From NCBI RefSeq assembly GCF_900110555.1, contig NZ_FOEE01000017.1:27353-91352 (forward strand): a stretch of 64,000 nucleotides of DNA, read 5' to 3'. Below, piece by piece: positions 8,069 to 16,850 of the stretch. The stretch comes from Trujillonella endophytica. GTDB lineage: Bacteria > Actinomycetota > Actinomycetes > Mycobacteriales > Geodermatophilaceae. Position numbers and translations under genes: made by a program. Numbering within the stretch: position 1 is the first letter of the stretch; each line of letters opens with the position of its first letter. The notes beneath the pieces were generated by a model. That model was given only the letters and a program-made list of their open reading frames with translations. It ran no database searches and was not told the DNA's origin.

Positions 8069-9154
8069 TCACTCGTCGACCGTCCAGGTGTCCCGCCCGC
8101 GCAGCACCGCCTGCAGGTCCGGTCCGCCCGCGCGCTGCGCCGCCTCGCGGGCCTCGCCCACCTGTGCCCGCACCGCGTCGTCGTAGGTCGTGCGCCGCAC
8201 GTCCCGGAAGACGCCGGTCACCGTGTGCGTGAGGTCCTGGTCCGACAGCCGCGACAGCGCGAACGCCAGGTGGACGTCGGTGACGTCGTGCACGACCACG
8301 TCCGCGGGGTCGACGTCGGCGGCCTCGGCGACGGCCAGCCCGAATCCCGCGCGGACGACGACGGAGGTGCCCAGCCCGTCCTCGCCCTTCGGACCGAACC
8401 GGATCGGCTCCCCGTGGGTGAGCGGGATCAGCCGCTGCGGGGCGGTGTCGGGCCGGCGCAGCACGTCGAAGGACCCGTCGTTGAAGATCGGGCAGTCCTG
8501 GAAGATCTCCACCAGCGCGGTGCCGCGGTGCGCCGCGGCGGCGGCCAGGACCGCGGTCAGGCCCTTGCGGTCGGAGTCGATCGCGCGGCCGACGAACGTC
8601 GCCTCGGCACCGAGGGCCAGCGACACCGGGTTGAACGGATGGTCGACCGAGCCCATCGGCGAGGACTTGGTGACCTTCCCCGTCTCGCTGGTGGGGGAGT
8701 ACTGGCCCTTGGTCAGCCCGTAGATCCGGTTGTTGAACAGCAGGATCTTCAGGTTGATGTTGCGGCGCAGGGCGTGGATGAGGTGGTTGCCGCCGATCGA
8801 CAGCGCGTCGCCGTCGCCGGTCACCACCCACACCGACAGGTCCGGCCGCGCCACCGCCAGGCCGGTGGCGATCGCCGGCGCCCGGCCGTGGATGGAGTGC
8901 ATGCCGAAGGTGTCCATGTAGTACGGGAACCGGGACGAGCACCCGATCCCCGACACGAAGACGGTGTTCTCCCGCTTGATGCCCAGCGTCGGCATGAAGG
9001 AGCGGACGGCGGCCAGCACGGCGTAGTCCCCGCACCCGGGGCACCAGCGCACCTCCTGGTCGGAGGTGAAGTCCTTGGCCGTCTGCGGGGCCTCGGCCGC
9101 GGGGACGAGGTCCAGCCCGCCGAGGCCGGGCATGCCCAGGTCGATCATGGTCAC
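8069..9154 (-). CDS. korB: 2-oxoacid:ferredoxin oxidoreductase, beta subunit
   Basis: The start is GTG 9154, which overlaps the alpha-subunit stop by 4 bp and has GGGAG about 8 nt upstream; ATG 9148 is an alternative. The 361-residue protein has VRWCPGCGDYAVLAAV and GIGCSS (Fe-S ligand cysteines), the thiamine-diphosphate motif VTGDGDALSIGGNHLIHALR ending near FNNRIYGLTKGQ, and later FQDCPIF with another cysteine. This matches KorB of the 2-oxoglutarate ferredoxin oxidoreductase family. It oxidatively decarboxylates a 2-oxoacid to acyl-CoA and reduces ferredoxin; here it might also supply reduced ferredoxin or process a 2-oxoacid from the pathway (inference). Confidence 0.93.
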   Translation of the reverse strand: MTMIDLGMPGLGGLDLVPAAEAPQTAKDFTSDQEVRWCPGCGDYAVLAAVRSFMPTLGIKRENTVFVSGIGCSSRFPYYMDTFGMHSIHGRAPAIATGLAVARPDLSVWVVTGDGDALSIGGNHLIHALRRNINLKILLFNNRIYGLTKGQYSPTSETGKVTKSSPMGSVDHPFNPVSLALGAEATFVGRAIDSDRKGLTAVLAAAAAHRGTALVEIFQDCPIFNDGSFDVLRRPDTAPQRLIPLTHGEPIRFGPKGEDGLGTSVVVRAGFGLAVAEAADVDPADVVVHDVTDVHLAFALSRLSDQDLTHTVTGVFRDVRRTTYDDAVRAQVGEAREAAQRAGGPDLQAVLRGRDTWTVDE

Positions 9155-11073
9155 CGCTGGGCTCCCGGGAGGTGGGTGAGGAAGACGTCCTGCAGTTCCT
9201 CGGCCTTGAACGGCTGGCCCGACACCTTGGTGTGGCTCTGCACGTCGACGAGATAGCGGGAGCGCAGCAGCGAGGCGAGTTGCCCGAGGTTCATCTCGGG
9301 CACGAGCACCGCGCGGTAGCGGGCGAGCACCTCGCCGAGGTTGGCCGGGAACGGGTTGAGGTGGCGCAGGTGCGCGGTGGCCACGGGCAGGCCCCGCGCC
9401 CGAACGCGGCGGGCGGCGGCGCCGATCGGGCCGTAGGTCGAGCCCCAGCCGAGCACCAGCAGCCCGGCGTCCCCGGTCGGGTCGTCCACCTCGAGGTCGG
9501 GCACCTCGATGCCGGCGATCTTCGCCGCCCGCAGGTGGACCATCCGCTCGTGGTTGGCCGGGTCGTAGGAGATCGAGCCGGAGCCGTCGGCCTTCTCCAG
9601 GCCACCGATGCGGTGCTCCAGTCCGGCCGTGCCGGGGACGGCCCAGGGGCGGGCGAGGGTCTCCGGGTCGCGGAGGTAGGGCCAGAAGGCGCCCGACCCG
9701 TCCGGCGCGTTGGGCTCGGTCGCGAACGCGGGGTCCACGGTCGGCAGCTGCGCGACGTCGGGCACCTGCCACGGCTCGGACCCGTTGGCCAGGGCGCCGT
9801 CGGACAGCAGGATCACCGGCGTCCGGTAGGTGACCGCGATGCGGACGGCGTCCAGGACGGCAGCGAAGCAGTCGCCGGGCGTCTGTGGCGCGATGACCGG
9901 GACCGGGGACTCGCCGTTGCGGCCGTGCAGCGCCTGCAGCAGGTCGGCCTGCTCGGTCTTGGTCGGCAGCCCGGTCGAGGGGCCGCCGCGCTGCACGTCG
10001 ATGACCAGCAGCGGCAGCTCCAGGGCCACGGCGAGGCCGATGGTCTCCGCCTTGAGGGCAATGCCCGGCCCGGACGTCGTCGTCACGCCGAGCGCGCCCC
10101 CGAAGGAGGCGCCCAGCGCGGCCCCGACGCCGGCGATCTCGTCCTCGGCCTGCACCGTCGTCACGCCGAAGGCCTTATGCCGGGAGACCTCGTGGAGGAT
10201 GTCGGTCGCCGGGGTGATCGGGTACGTGCCCAGCAGCACCTCGAGCCCGGTGACGTGCGGAGCGGCCACGATGCCGTAGGCCAGCGCCGTGTTGCCGGTG
10301 ATCTGGCGGTAGGTGCCGGCCGGCAGCTTCGCCTTCGCGACCTCGTAGACGACCGCGAAGGCCTCGGTGGTCTCGCCGTAGGCGTGCCCGGCCCGGAACG
10401 CCAGGATGTTGGCCTCGGCCAGCTCGGGGCGCTTGGCAAACTTCTCCCGCAGGAAGCGCTCGGTGCCCTCCTGCGGCCGGGAGTACATCCACGACAGCAG
10501 GCCGAGGGCGAACATGTTCTTCGCCCGCTCGGCGTCACGCTTGGGGAGGCCGGTGGACTCCAGGGCGCCGCGGGTGAGCGTGGCCATGGCGATCCGGTGC
10601 ACCTGGAAGTCGGCGAGCGAGTCGTCCTCGAGCGGATCGGCCGCGTACCCGACCTTGGTGAGGTTGCGCGGGGTGAACTCGTCGGTGTTGACGATGACGA
10701 TGCCGCCGCGCGGCAGGTCGCCGATGTTGGCGCGCAGGGCCGCAGGGTTCATCGCCACCAGGACGTCGGGCCGGTCGCCGGGGGTGAGGATGTCGAAGTC
10801 GGCGAAGTGCACCTGGAAGGACGAGACGCCGGGCAGGGTGCCGGCGGGTGCGCGGATCTCGGCCGGGAAGTTCGGCAGCGTCGACAGGTCGTTGCCGAAG
10901 CTGGCGGTCTCGGAGGTGAACCGGTCGCCGGTGAGCTGCATGCCGTCGCCGGAGTCGCCGGCGAAGCGGATGACGACGCGGTCGCGTCGCACCACGGTCG
11001 GGCGGCGCGTGCCGTCGGAGGCGCTCCCGGCCGGCGTCGTCGTGTCGGGGGACGTCGTGTCGGTGGACGTCAT
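9151..11073 (-). CDS. korA: 2-oxoacid:ferredoxin oxidoreductase, fused gamma-alpha subunit
   Basis: The ATG at 11073 (MTSTDTTSPD) is chosen over a frame reaching 11349, whose extra residues are low-complexity. The 640-residue protein has an N-terminal gamma domain beginning VVIRFAGDSGDGMQLTGDRF, then the alpha pyrimidine-binding domain with GTYPITPATDILHEVSRH and VQAEDEIAGVGAALGASFGG, and a C-terminal domain II with LVLGWGSTYG. The fused gamma-alpha layout is standard for actinobacterial KorA. It is the first gene of a korAB operon and is divergent from the acyl-CoA dehydrogenase pair. Confidence 0.93.
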   Translation of the reverse strand: MTSTDTTSPDTTTPAGSASDGTRRPTVVRRDRVVIRFAGDSGDGMQLTGDRFTSETASFGNDLSTLPNFPAEIRAPAGTLPGVSSFQVHFADFDILTPGDRPDVLVAMNPAALRANIGDLPRGGIVIVNTDEFTPRNLTKVGYAADPLEDDSLADFQVHRIAMATLTRGALESTGLPKRDAERAKNMFALGLLSWMYSRPQEGTERFLREKFAKRPELAEANILAFRAGHAYGETTEAFAVVYEVAKAKLPAGTYRQITGNTALAYGIVAAPHVTGLEVLLGTYPITPATDILHEVSRHKAFGVTTVQAEDEIAGVGAALGASFGGALGVTTTSGPGIALKAETIGLAVALELPLLVIDVQRGGPSTGLPTKTEQADLLQALHGRNGESPVPVIAPQTPGDCFAAVLDAVRIAVTYRTPVILLSDGALANGSEPWQVPDVAQLPTVDPAFATEPNAPDGSGAFWPYLRDPETLARPWAVPGTAGLEHRIGGLEKADGSGSISYDPANHERMVHLRAAKIAGIEVPDLEVDDPTGDAGLLVLGWGSTYGPIGAAARRVRARGLPVATAHLRHLNPFPANLGEVLARYRAVLVPEMNLGQLASLLRSRYLVDVQSHTKVSGQPFKAEELQDVFLTHLPGAQR

Positions 11074-11181
11074 CGCGGGGTCGTCAGCCTCGTTCCGGGC
11101 GCGGTGGTTTCTCCAGGTCGCGCGGGCAGGGCGACGATGCCCGCGCGCGCGGAGGCACGAGAATGCACAAGGTTCGATGGA

Positions 11182-11211
11182 TTGACAAGTCTCTTCACCC
11201 CGTGGTCTGCT
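11182..11211 (+). promoter_or_regulatory. Candidate promoter region between korA and the acyl-CoA dehydrogenase genes
   Basis: TTGACA (11182-11187) is followed 18 bp later by TCTGCT, a half-matching -10 box. On the opposite strand TTGTCA overlaps the same bases and could be the korA -35 box. Position supports a divergent promoter; the -10 elements are poor matches. Confidence 0.3.
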
Positions 11212-11332
11212 CGCCAGGGGTCCGTCCGGGGCGCGCGGCACCGCCGTGCAGCCCGCCGCGGGAGTGCGTGTCAGCCTCTCGTCGGGGGCGGTCCTCCCCA
11301 CAAGCCCCACGACGTCGTGGAACGGAGAAGCG

Positions 11333-12463
11333 GTGGAGCTCGAGCTCACGGCCGATCAGAAGCTCTTCCAGTCATCGGCCAGGTCACTGCTCGAGAAGGA
11401 CCACTCGCTCGACCGGCTGCGCCGGCTCGAGCCGGGTGAGTCCGCGTGGGACCGCGACTCGTGGCAGCGCGGCGCCGAGCTGGGCTGGGCGGCGACGATC
11501 GTTCCCGAGGAGCTCGGCGGCGGCAGCGTCTCCGGCGAGGGGGTGCGCGACCTGACCCTCCTCGCCGAGGAGCTCGGCTCCGTCGTCGCCCCGGGGCCGT
11601 TCCTGCCCGTCAACGTCGTGCTCGCCGGCCTGGTCGCCGCGCACGGCACCGGTCCCGACCACACCGCCACCATCGAGGCGCTCGTCGCCGGCGAGCAGGT
11701 GGCCGCGTGGGCGGTGTACGAGCCCGGTGGCCACTGGGCCCCCGAGGCGGCCCACGTCGCGGCCTCGCCGACCGCCGACGGCTGGCGGCTCGACGGCACC
11801 AAGGACCGCGTCGAGGCCGGGCTCCAGGCCGACCTGCTGCTGGTCACCGCGACCACCCCCGAGGGGCTCGCGCAGTTCCTCGTGCCGACCTCCGCCGAGG
11901 GCGTGACCACCTCGCCGCAGTGGGCGCTGGACCTGTCCCGCCCGCTCGCCGAGGTCCGCCTCGACGGCGTCGTCGTCGGCCCGGACGCGGTCGTCGGCAC
12001 GCCGGCCACCACGGCCGAGATCGTGGAGAAGCAGCTGCAGATCGCGCTGCTCGTCCAGTGCGCCGAGCTGTGCGGCGGCCTGGAGAAGATGTTCGCCCTG
12101 ACGATGCAGTGGGGCTTCGACCGCTACTCCTTCGGGCGCCCGCTGGCCTCCTACCAGGCCCTCAAGCACCGCTACGCGGACATGCGCACCTGGCTGGAGG
12201 CCTGCCACTCCACCACCCAGGCCGCGGCGGAGGCCGTCCAGGCGGGCTCGCCCGACGCGCCGCAGCTGGTCAGTGTCGCCAAGTCCTTCGTGGCCGAGCG
12301 CGCACAGTGGATCCTGCAGGACTGCGTGCAGCTGCACGGCGGGATCGGCGTGACCTGGGAGCACGATCTGCACCTGTACCTGCGCCGGGCGACGTCCGAC
12401 CGTGCCCTGTACGGCACGCCGGAGGACCACCGCCGCCGGCTCGCCGACCTCTCCTCTCTCTGA
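11333..12463 (+). CDS. Acyl-CoA dehydrogenase, probable partner subunit 1
   Basis: The GTG at 11333 has GGAG 5 nt upstream; an earlier in-frame start at 11246 would add 29 unlikely residues. The 376-residue protein has the acyl-CoA dehydrogenase N-terminal helical domain (VELELTADQKLF..., about 1-115), a weakly conserved beta domain, and the C-terminal domain with RYSFGRPLASYQALKHRYADM and VQLHGGIGVTWEHDLHLYLRRA. It lies 29 bp ahead of a second dehydrogenase. Such adjacent pairs in steroid side-chain catabolism form alpha2beta2 heterotetramers in which one subunit carries most catalytic residues (family knowledge). Partnership here is inferred. Confidence 0.85.
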   Translation: MELELTADQKLFQSSARSLLEKDHSLDRLRRLEPGESAWDRDSWQRGAELGWAATIVPEELGGGSVSGEGVRDLTLLAEELGSVVAPGPFLPVNVVLAGLVAAHGTGPDHTATIEALVAGEQVAAWAVYEPGGHWAPEAAHVAASPTADGWRLDGTKDRVEAGLQADLLLVTATTPEGLAQFLVPTSAEGVTTSPQWALDLSRPLAEVRLDGVVVGPDAVVGTPATTAEIVEKQLQIALLVQCAELCGGLEKMFALTMQWGFDRYSFGRPLASYQALKHRYADMRTWLEACHSTTQAAAEAVQAGSPDAPQLVSVAKSFVAERAQWILQDCVQLHGGIGVTWEHDLHLYLRRATSDRALYGTPEDHRRRLADLSSL

Positions 12464-12492
12464 ACTCCCCGTCTGCGAAGGGCTGACCACCG

Positions 12493-13740
12493 ATGACGAC
12501 TGCCGAGACGGAGACCGTCGAGTCGTTCCGCCTGCGTGCCCGCGCCTGGCTGGCGGAGAACATGCCGCGCCTGGACGCCGACGCGCCGCTGCCGACCCTG
12601 GGCGACGACGACCACGAGTGGGTGCGCGCGCGGGAGCTGCAGAAGCTGCTGCACGCCGGCGGCTTCGCGGGCATCTGCTTTCCCCGTGAGTACGGCGGCC
12701 TCGGCCTGAGCCCGGCCCACCAGCGTGCCTTCACCGAGGAGACCGCCGGCTACGAGATGCCGGTGCAGCTGAACATCCCGACGTTCAGCATCGTCGCCGC
12801 CACCCTGCTCGACATGGGCAGCGAGGAGCAGAAGCGCGAGCGCATCTCGGCGGCCATCCGCGGGGACGAGGTGCTCTGCCAGTTCCTGTCCGAGCCCAGC
12901 GGCGGCTCGGACCTGGCCGGCCTGCTCACCCGGGCCGAGCTCGACGGCGACACCTGGATCCTCAACGGCCAGAAGACGTGGAGCACCTCGGCGTACGCCG
13001 CCGACTGGGGGCTGTGCCTGGCGCGCACCAACTGGGACGTGCCCAAGCACCGCGGCCTGACCATGTTCCTGATACCCACCGAGGCCCCGGGCCTGCACAT
13101 GAACCGGGTCAAGATGGTCAACGGCTCCCGCGAGTTCTGCGAGGAGTTCTTCACCGACGTCCAGCTGCCCGCCTCGGCCGTCGTCGGCGAGGTCAACAAC
13201 GGCTGGGCCGTCGCCTCCCGGCAGCTGTTCCACGAGCGCAACGCCGTCGGTGGCGGATCGCCGTACGTCAGCGGCATCGCCGGCCGTCCGCGCGCCCTCG
13301 GCGGCCAGTCGCTGTTCACCGTCGCCCGCGCGACCGGCCGCGCGGCCGAGCCCGGGGTCCGGGAGCGGGTGGGGGAGTGGGTGGCGCTGGAGGCCGTCAA
13401 GAACCAGATGGTCTCCCGGGTCAGCCGGGCCATCGGCAGCGGCGCCCTGCCGCCGCCGGCCGCCTCGCTGCTGCGCCTGTTCCACGCCGAGGCCGCCCAG
13501 CGGGGCACCGACCTGGCGATGGACATCGCCGGCGCGCAGATCGCCGCGGGCGTCGGCACCGACGAGGGCGTCACGGGCCGCGCCGGTGTCTCCTACCTCA
13601 GCCGCCAGGGGGCCAGCCTGGGCGGCGGCAGCAGCGAGATGGCGCGCAACCAGATCAGCGAGCGCCTGCTCGGCATGCCGCGCGAGCCCGCCGCCGATCG
13701 GGACATCCCGTTCAACCAGGTCAAGCGGGGCCGGGTGTGA
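12493..13740 (+). CDS. Acyl-CoA dehydrogenase, probable partner subunit 2
   Basis: This 415-residue FAD enzyme has FLSEPSGGSDLAGLLTRAEL and LNGQKTWSTSAYAADWGLCL (about 135-180, the FAD- and acyl-binding beta domain). Its C-terminal domain ends GASLGGGSSEMARNQISERLLG, the family signature near the FAD site. It probably introduces an alpha-beta double bond into an acyl-CoA and passes electrons to ETF. It follows the previous dehydrogenase by 29 bp and precedes the ligase gene by about 55 bp, giving a three-gene activation and dehydrogenation unit. Confidence 0.9.
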   Translation: MTTAETETVESFRLRARAWLAENMPRLDADAPLPTLGDDDHEWVRARELQKLLHAGGFAGICFPREYGGLGLSPAHQRAFTEETAGYEMPVQLNIPTFSIVAATLLDMGSEEQKRERISAAIRGDEVLCQFLSEPSGGSDLAGLLTRAELDGDTWILNGQKTWSTSAYAADWGLCLARTNWDVPKHRGLTMFLIPTEAPGLHMNRVKMVNGSREFCEEFFTDVQLPASAVVGEVNNGWAVASRQLFHERNAVGGGSPYVSGIAGRPRALGGQSLFTVARATGRAAEPGVRERVGEWVALEAVKNQMVSRVSRAIGSGALPPPAASLLRLFHAEAAQRGTDLAMDIAGAQIAAGVGTDEGVTGRAGVSYLSRQGASLGGGSSEMARNQISERLLGMPREPAADRDIPFNQVKRGRV

Positions 13741-13795
13741 TCGGATCCCGTCCGCATCTGCGCACCGCCCCGACCACCAACACCCGGAGTTCCGA

Positions 13796-15295
13796 ATGAA
13801 CCTCGCGATGATCCTCGACATGGTCGCCGACGGGATGGCCGACCGTGTCCTCATCGGCAACAAGGAGGACGGCCTCACCGGGGCCACGCTGCGGGCCAAG
13901 GCCTCCGCCGGCGCCGCGCACGTGGCCTCCCTCGGTGCCGACCGCCTCGTCTACCTCGGCCCCAACGGCTCCGGGTTCCCCGTGGCGCTGTTCGCCGCGA
14001 CGCTCGCGGGCGTGCCGTTCCTCCCGCTGAACTACCGCCTCGGCGAGGAGCAGCTCGGCGAGATCATGAGCCGGCAGACCGCGCCGCTGGTCGTGACCGA
14101 CACCCCCGAGCGGGTCCCGGGCTCGCGCACCATCGGCATCGCGGAGTTCGCCTCGCTGCCGGCCGTCGACGCCGCGCCGCTGCAGGCGTACGAGATCGAG
14201 TCCGAGTCGGTCGCCGTCCTGCTGATGACCAGTGGCACCACGGCGGCGCCCAAGAGCGCCGTGCTGCGGCACAGCAACCTGACGGCCTACCTCTTCGGCT
14301 CGGTGGAGTTCGCCTCGGTCGAGGAGACGGACGCGACGCTGGTCAGCGTCCCGCCTTACCACATCGCGGCGGTGGCCAACTGCCTGTCCAACCTGTACGC
14401 CGGCCGGCGGGTGGTCTACCTCGACGTCTTCAGCCCGGGCGAGTGGCTGGACGTCGTGGAGAAGCAGGGCATCACCCATGCCATGGTCGTGCCGACGATG
14501 CTCTCGCGCATCGTCGCCGAGCTCGAGACGCGGGGGACCGAGGGTCCGGCGTCGCTGCGCTCGGTGTCCTACGGTGGCGCCAAGATCGCCGCGGAGGTCA
14601 TCGAGCGGGCCCTGCAGCTGTTCCCCGCGACGGGCTTCGTCAACGCCTACGGCCTGACCGAGACCGCGTCGTCGATCGCCGTCCTCGGCCCCGACGACCA
14701 CCGCGAGGCCGTCGCGTCCGAGGACCCCGCCGTGCGCGCCCGGCTGGGTTCGGTGGGCCGCGCCCTGCCCTCGGTGGAGATCGAGGTGCACGACGACGAG
14801 GGCACCGTGTGCGCGCCCGGCGTGGTCGGCGACATCGTCGTCCGGGGCCCGCAGGTCGCGGGGGAGTACCTCGAGCAGGGCAGCAAGGTGCAGTCCGACG
14901 GCTGGTTCCCGACCCGGGACCGCGGCTACGTCGACGACGCCGGGTTCATCTTCGTCCGCGGCCGTTCGGACGACACGATCATCCGCGGCGGCGAGAACAT
15001 CGCCCCGGCCGAGATCGAGGACGTCCTCGGCCGGCACCCGGCGGTACTCGAGGCGGTCGTCGCGGGCGTGCCCGACGTCGAGTGGGGCCAGGTCATCGGC
15101 GCCTTCGTGCAGCTGCGTCCCGACGCGCAGGCGACCGAGGACGAGGTGCGGCAGTGGGTCCGCGAGCGGCTGCGCGGCTCGAAGACCCCCGACCGGGTGG
15201 TCTTCGTCGAGGAGTTCCCGACGACCCCCACCGGCAAGGTGGTCCGGCGCGAGCTCGTGGCGCTCGTGACCCAGCCCAGCGCGCAGCCCGCCTGA
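13796..15295 (+). CDS. Acyl-CoA synthetase (AMP-binding, ANL superfamily)
   Basis: The ATG at 13796 has CGGAG about 6 nt upstream; the longer open frame to the left overlaps the dehydrogenase. The product of 499 residues contains the phosphate loop LLMTSGTTAAPKSAVLRHSN, the adenine motif NAYGLTETAS, the hinge region RGRSDDTIIRGGENI and the C-terminal catalytic lysine motif PTTPTGKVVRREL. All key ANL motifs are present, so it should be active, joining CoA to a carboxylic acid via an acyl-adenylate. The genomic setting suggests a pathway acid rather than a housekeeping fatty acid. Confidence 0.9.
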   Translation: MNLAMILDMVADGMADRVLIGNKEDGLTGATLRAKASAGAAHVASLGADRLVYLGPNGSGFPVALFAATLAGVPFLPLNYRLGEEQLGEIMSRQTAPLVVTDTPERVPGSRTIGIAEFASLPAVDAAPLQAYEIESESVAVLLMTSGTTAAPKSAVLRHSNLTAYLFGSVEFASVEETDATLVSVPPYHIAAVANCLSNLYAGRRVVYLDVFSPGEWLDVVEKQGITHAMVVPTMLSRIVAELETRGTEGPASLRSVSYGGAKIAAEVIERALQLFPATGFVNAYGLTETASSIAVLGPDDHREAVASEDPAVRARLGSVGRALPSVEIEVHDDEGTVCAPGVVGDIVVRGPQVAGEYLEQGSKVQSDGWFPTRDRGYVDDAGFIFVRGRSDDTIIRGGENIAPAEIEDVLGRHPAVLEAVVAGVPDVEWGQVIGAFVQLRPDAQATEDEVRQWVRERLRGSKTPDRVVFVEEFPTTPTGKVVRRELVALVTQPSAQPA

Positions 15296-15300
15296 CCCGC

Positions 15301-15350
15301 CCGACCCCCGTCAGCCCGGGGGTCGGACCAACCGCCGACCGGCCGGTCGG
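15301..15350 (+). terminator. Hairpins after the acyl-CoA synthetase gene
   Basis: A perfect 10-bp stem (15301-15310 with 15317-15326) begins 6 nt after the ligase stop. It is followed by a perfect 16-bp palindrome at 15335-15350. The two stacked hairpins probably terminate the dehydrogenase-ligase transcript. Confidence 0.65.
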
Positions 15351-15446
15351 GCCCCCCGCGAGGGGGTCCTCGACCGGCCGTTCGGCGTTCCGGGAAGGCT
15401 CGCCGGGCCCCCGCCGCCACGCTGTGAGCCAGAACGCATCCGGCCC

Positions 15447-15474
15447 TTGAGTTCGACACTTCGATGGATATACT
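15447..15474 (+). promoter_or_regulatory. Candidate promoter of the large plus-strand catabolic run
   Basis: TTGAGT (15447-15452) and TATACT (15469-15474) are 16 bp apart in an unusually AT-rich patch, about 150 bp before the CoA-transferase start. This is one of the best -10 boxes in the window. It would drive the CoA-transferase and the genes after it. Confidence 0.5.
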
Positions 15475-15623
15475 CCGGATCGACTCAGGCGTGAGGGAGG
15501 TCTCCATGACCTGCACGAACGCGCGCGGCCCTCGCGGGTCCGGGCGGGCGTCCCGACTCTCCTGACCAGCCGGCCGCATCGTGCCGTGTGGTTCCCCCTG
15601 TCGAGAAGCTGAGGTTGCATCGC

Positions 15624-16850
15624 GTGTTGAAGCCGATGGAGGGCGTCCGGGTCCTCGAGGTCGCCCAGTTCACCTTCGTGCCGTCCGCCGGCGCTGTGCT
15701 GGCGGACTGGGGTGCCGATGTCATCAAGATCGAGCACGCCGAGAAGGGTGACGCGCAGCGAGGCCTGGTGAAGGCCCTCGGTCACGACGTCACGGGCAAG
15801 AACAGCTTCGCGCCGATCATGGACGGCCCCAACCGCGGCAAGCGCAGCCTGGGTCTCTCCCTGGAGAAGCCCGAGGCGCGCCGCGTGCTCGAGGACCTGA
15901 TCAAGAGCAGCGACGTCTTCCTCACCAACTTCCTGCCCGAGGCGCGCCGGAAGCTGGGCATCGAGGTCGAGGACGTCCGGGCGATCAACCCGAAGATCAT
16001 CTACGCGGTCGGCTCGGCCTTCGGCTACGCCGGTCCCGAGGCGGAGAAGGGCGGCTACGACGGCACGGCCTTCTGGTCGCGTGCCGGCGGCGCCGACACC
16101 GCCACCCCGCTCGACTACGAGGGCCTGGTCCAGCAGCCCGGTGGCGCCTACGGCGACAACATCGGCGGCATGACGATCGCCGGCGGCATCTCGGCCGCGC
16201 TCTTCGCCCGTGAGCGGACCGGTGAGGCCGCGACCGTCGACATCTCCCTGCTGGGCGTCGGCGCATGGGCCGGCCAGATGAACATCGGCCTCGCGCTGAT
16301 GGCCGGTGGTCCGCTGCCGAAGTTCGACCCCAAGGCGGGCAACATCACCAATCCGCTGACCGGCACGTACAAGACCAAGGACGGCCGCTACCTGTCCCTG
16401 GTCATGCTGCAGCCGGGCCGGTACTGGCCCGACTTCGTCGCCAAGGTCGGGCGGCCCGACCTGGCGACCGACGAGCGGTTCGACTCGGCCGAGAAGCTGA
16501 TGCAGAACTCCAAGGTCGCCGCCGAGATCGTCGCCGAGATCATCGCGGAGAAGACCAAGGACGAGTGGCTCCCCGCCTTCACGGCGATGGAGGGCCAGTG
16601 GGCGGTCGTGCAGAACACCTACGAGGTGGGCACCGACCCCCAGCTGGTGGCGACCGGCAACATCGCCGACGTCACCGACGCCGAGGGCAACCCCCGCAAG
16701 CTGATCACCAACCCGGTGCACTTCAACCGGGAGGCGCCGAAGCTCGCGCGCGGCCCGCTCTTCGCCGAGCACACCGACGAGATCCTCGCCGAGCTGGGGC
16801 TCTCCGACGAAGAGGCCATCCAGCTGAAGATCGCCGGCGCCGTCACGTGA
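15624..16850 (+). CDS. CaiB/BaiF family III CoA-transferase
   Basis: The GTG at 15624 (VLKPMEGVRVLEVAQF) has GAGG about 9 nt upstream and gives the normal family N-terminus; a GTG at 15588 is an alternative. The roughly 408-residue protein has the canonical order: VRVLEVAQFTFVPSAGAVLADWG with VIKIEH, the segment NRGKRSLGLSLEKPEARRVL, the YDGTAFW region that normally holds the catalytic Asp, ARERTGEAATVDISLLG, and the C-terminal small domain. It should move CoA between carboxylic acids. Its stop overlaps the next gene's GTG by 4 bp. Confidence 0.9.
   Translation: MLKPMEGVRVLEVAQFTFVPSAGAVLADWGADVIKIEHAEKGDAQRGLVKALGHDVTGKNSFAPIMDGPNRGKRSLGLSLEKPEARRVLEDLIKSSDVFLTNFLPEARRKLGIEVEDVRAINPKIIYAVGSAFGYAGPEAEKGGYDGTAFWSRAGGADTATPLDYEGLVQQPGGAYGDNIGGMTIAGGISAALFARERTGEAATVDISLLGVGAWAGQMNIGLALMAGGPLPKFDPKAGNITNPLTGTYKTKDGRYLSLVMLQPGRYWPDFVAKVGRPDLATDERFDSAEKLMQNSKVAAEIVAEIIAEKTKDEWLPAFTAMEGQWAVVQNTYEVGTDPQLVATGNIADVTDAEGNPRKLITNPVHFNREAPKLARGPLFAEHTDEILAELGLSDEEAIQLKIAGAVT

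Noticed and set aside
9172..11439. Long open frame on the plus strand antisense to korA
   Set aside because: Its Gly/Arg/Val-rich composition and lack of any motif mark it as a high-GC shadow; the minus strand carries clear KorA and KorB motifs.
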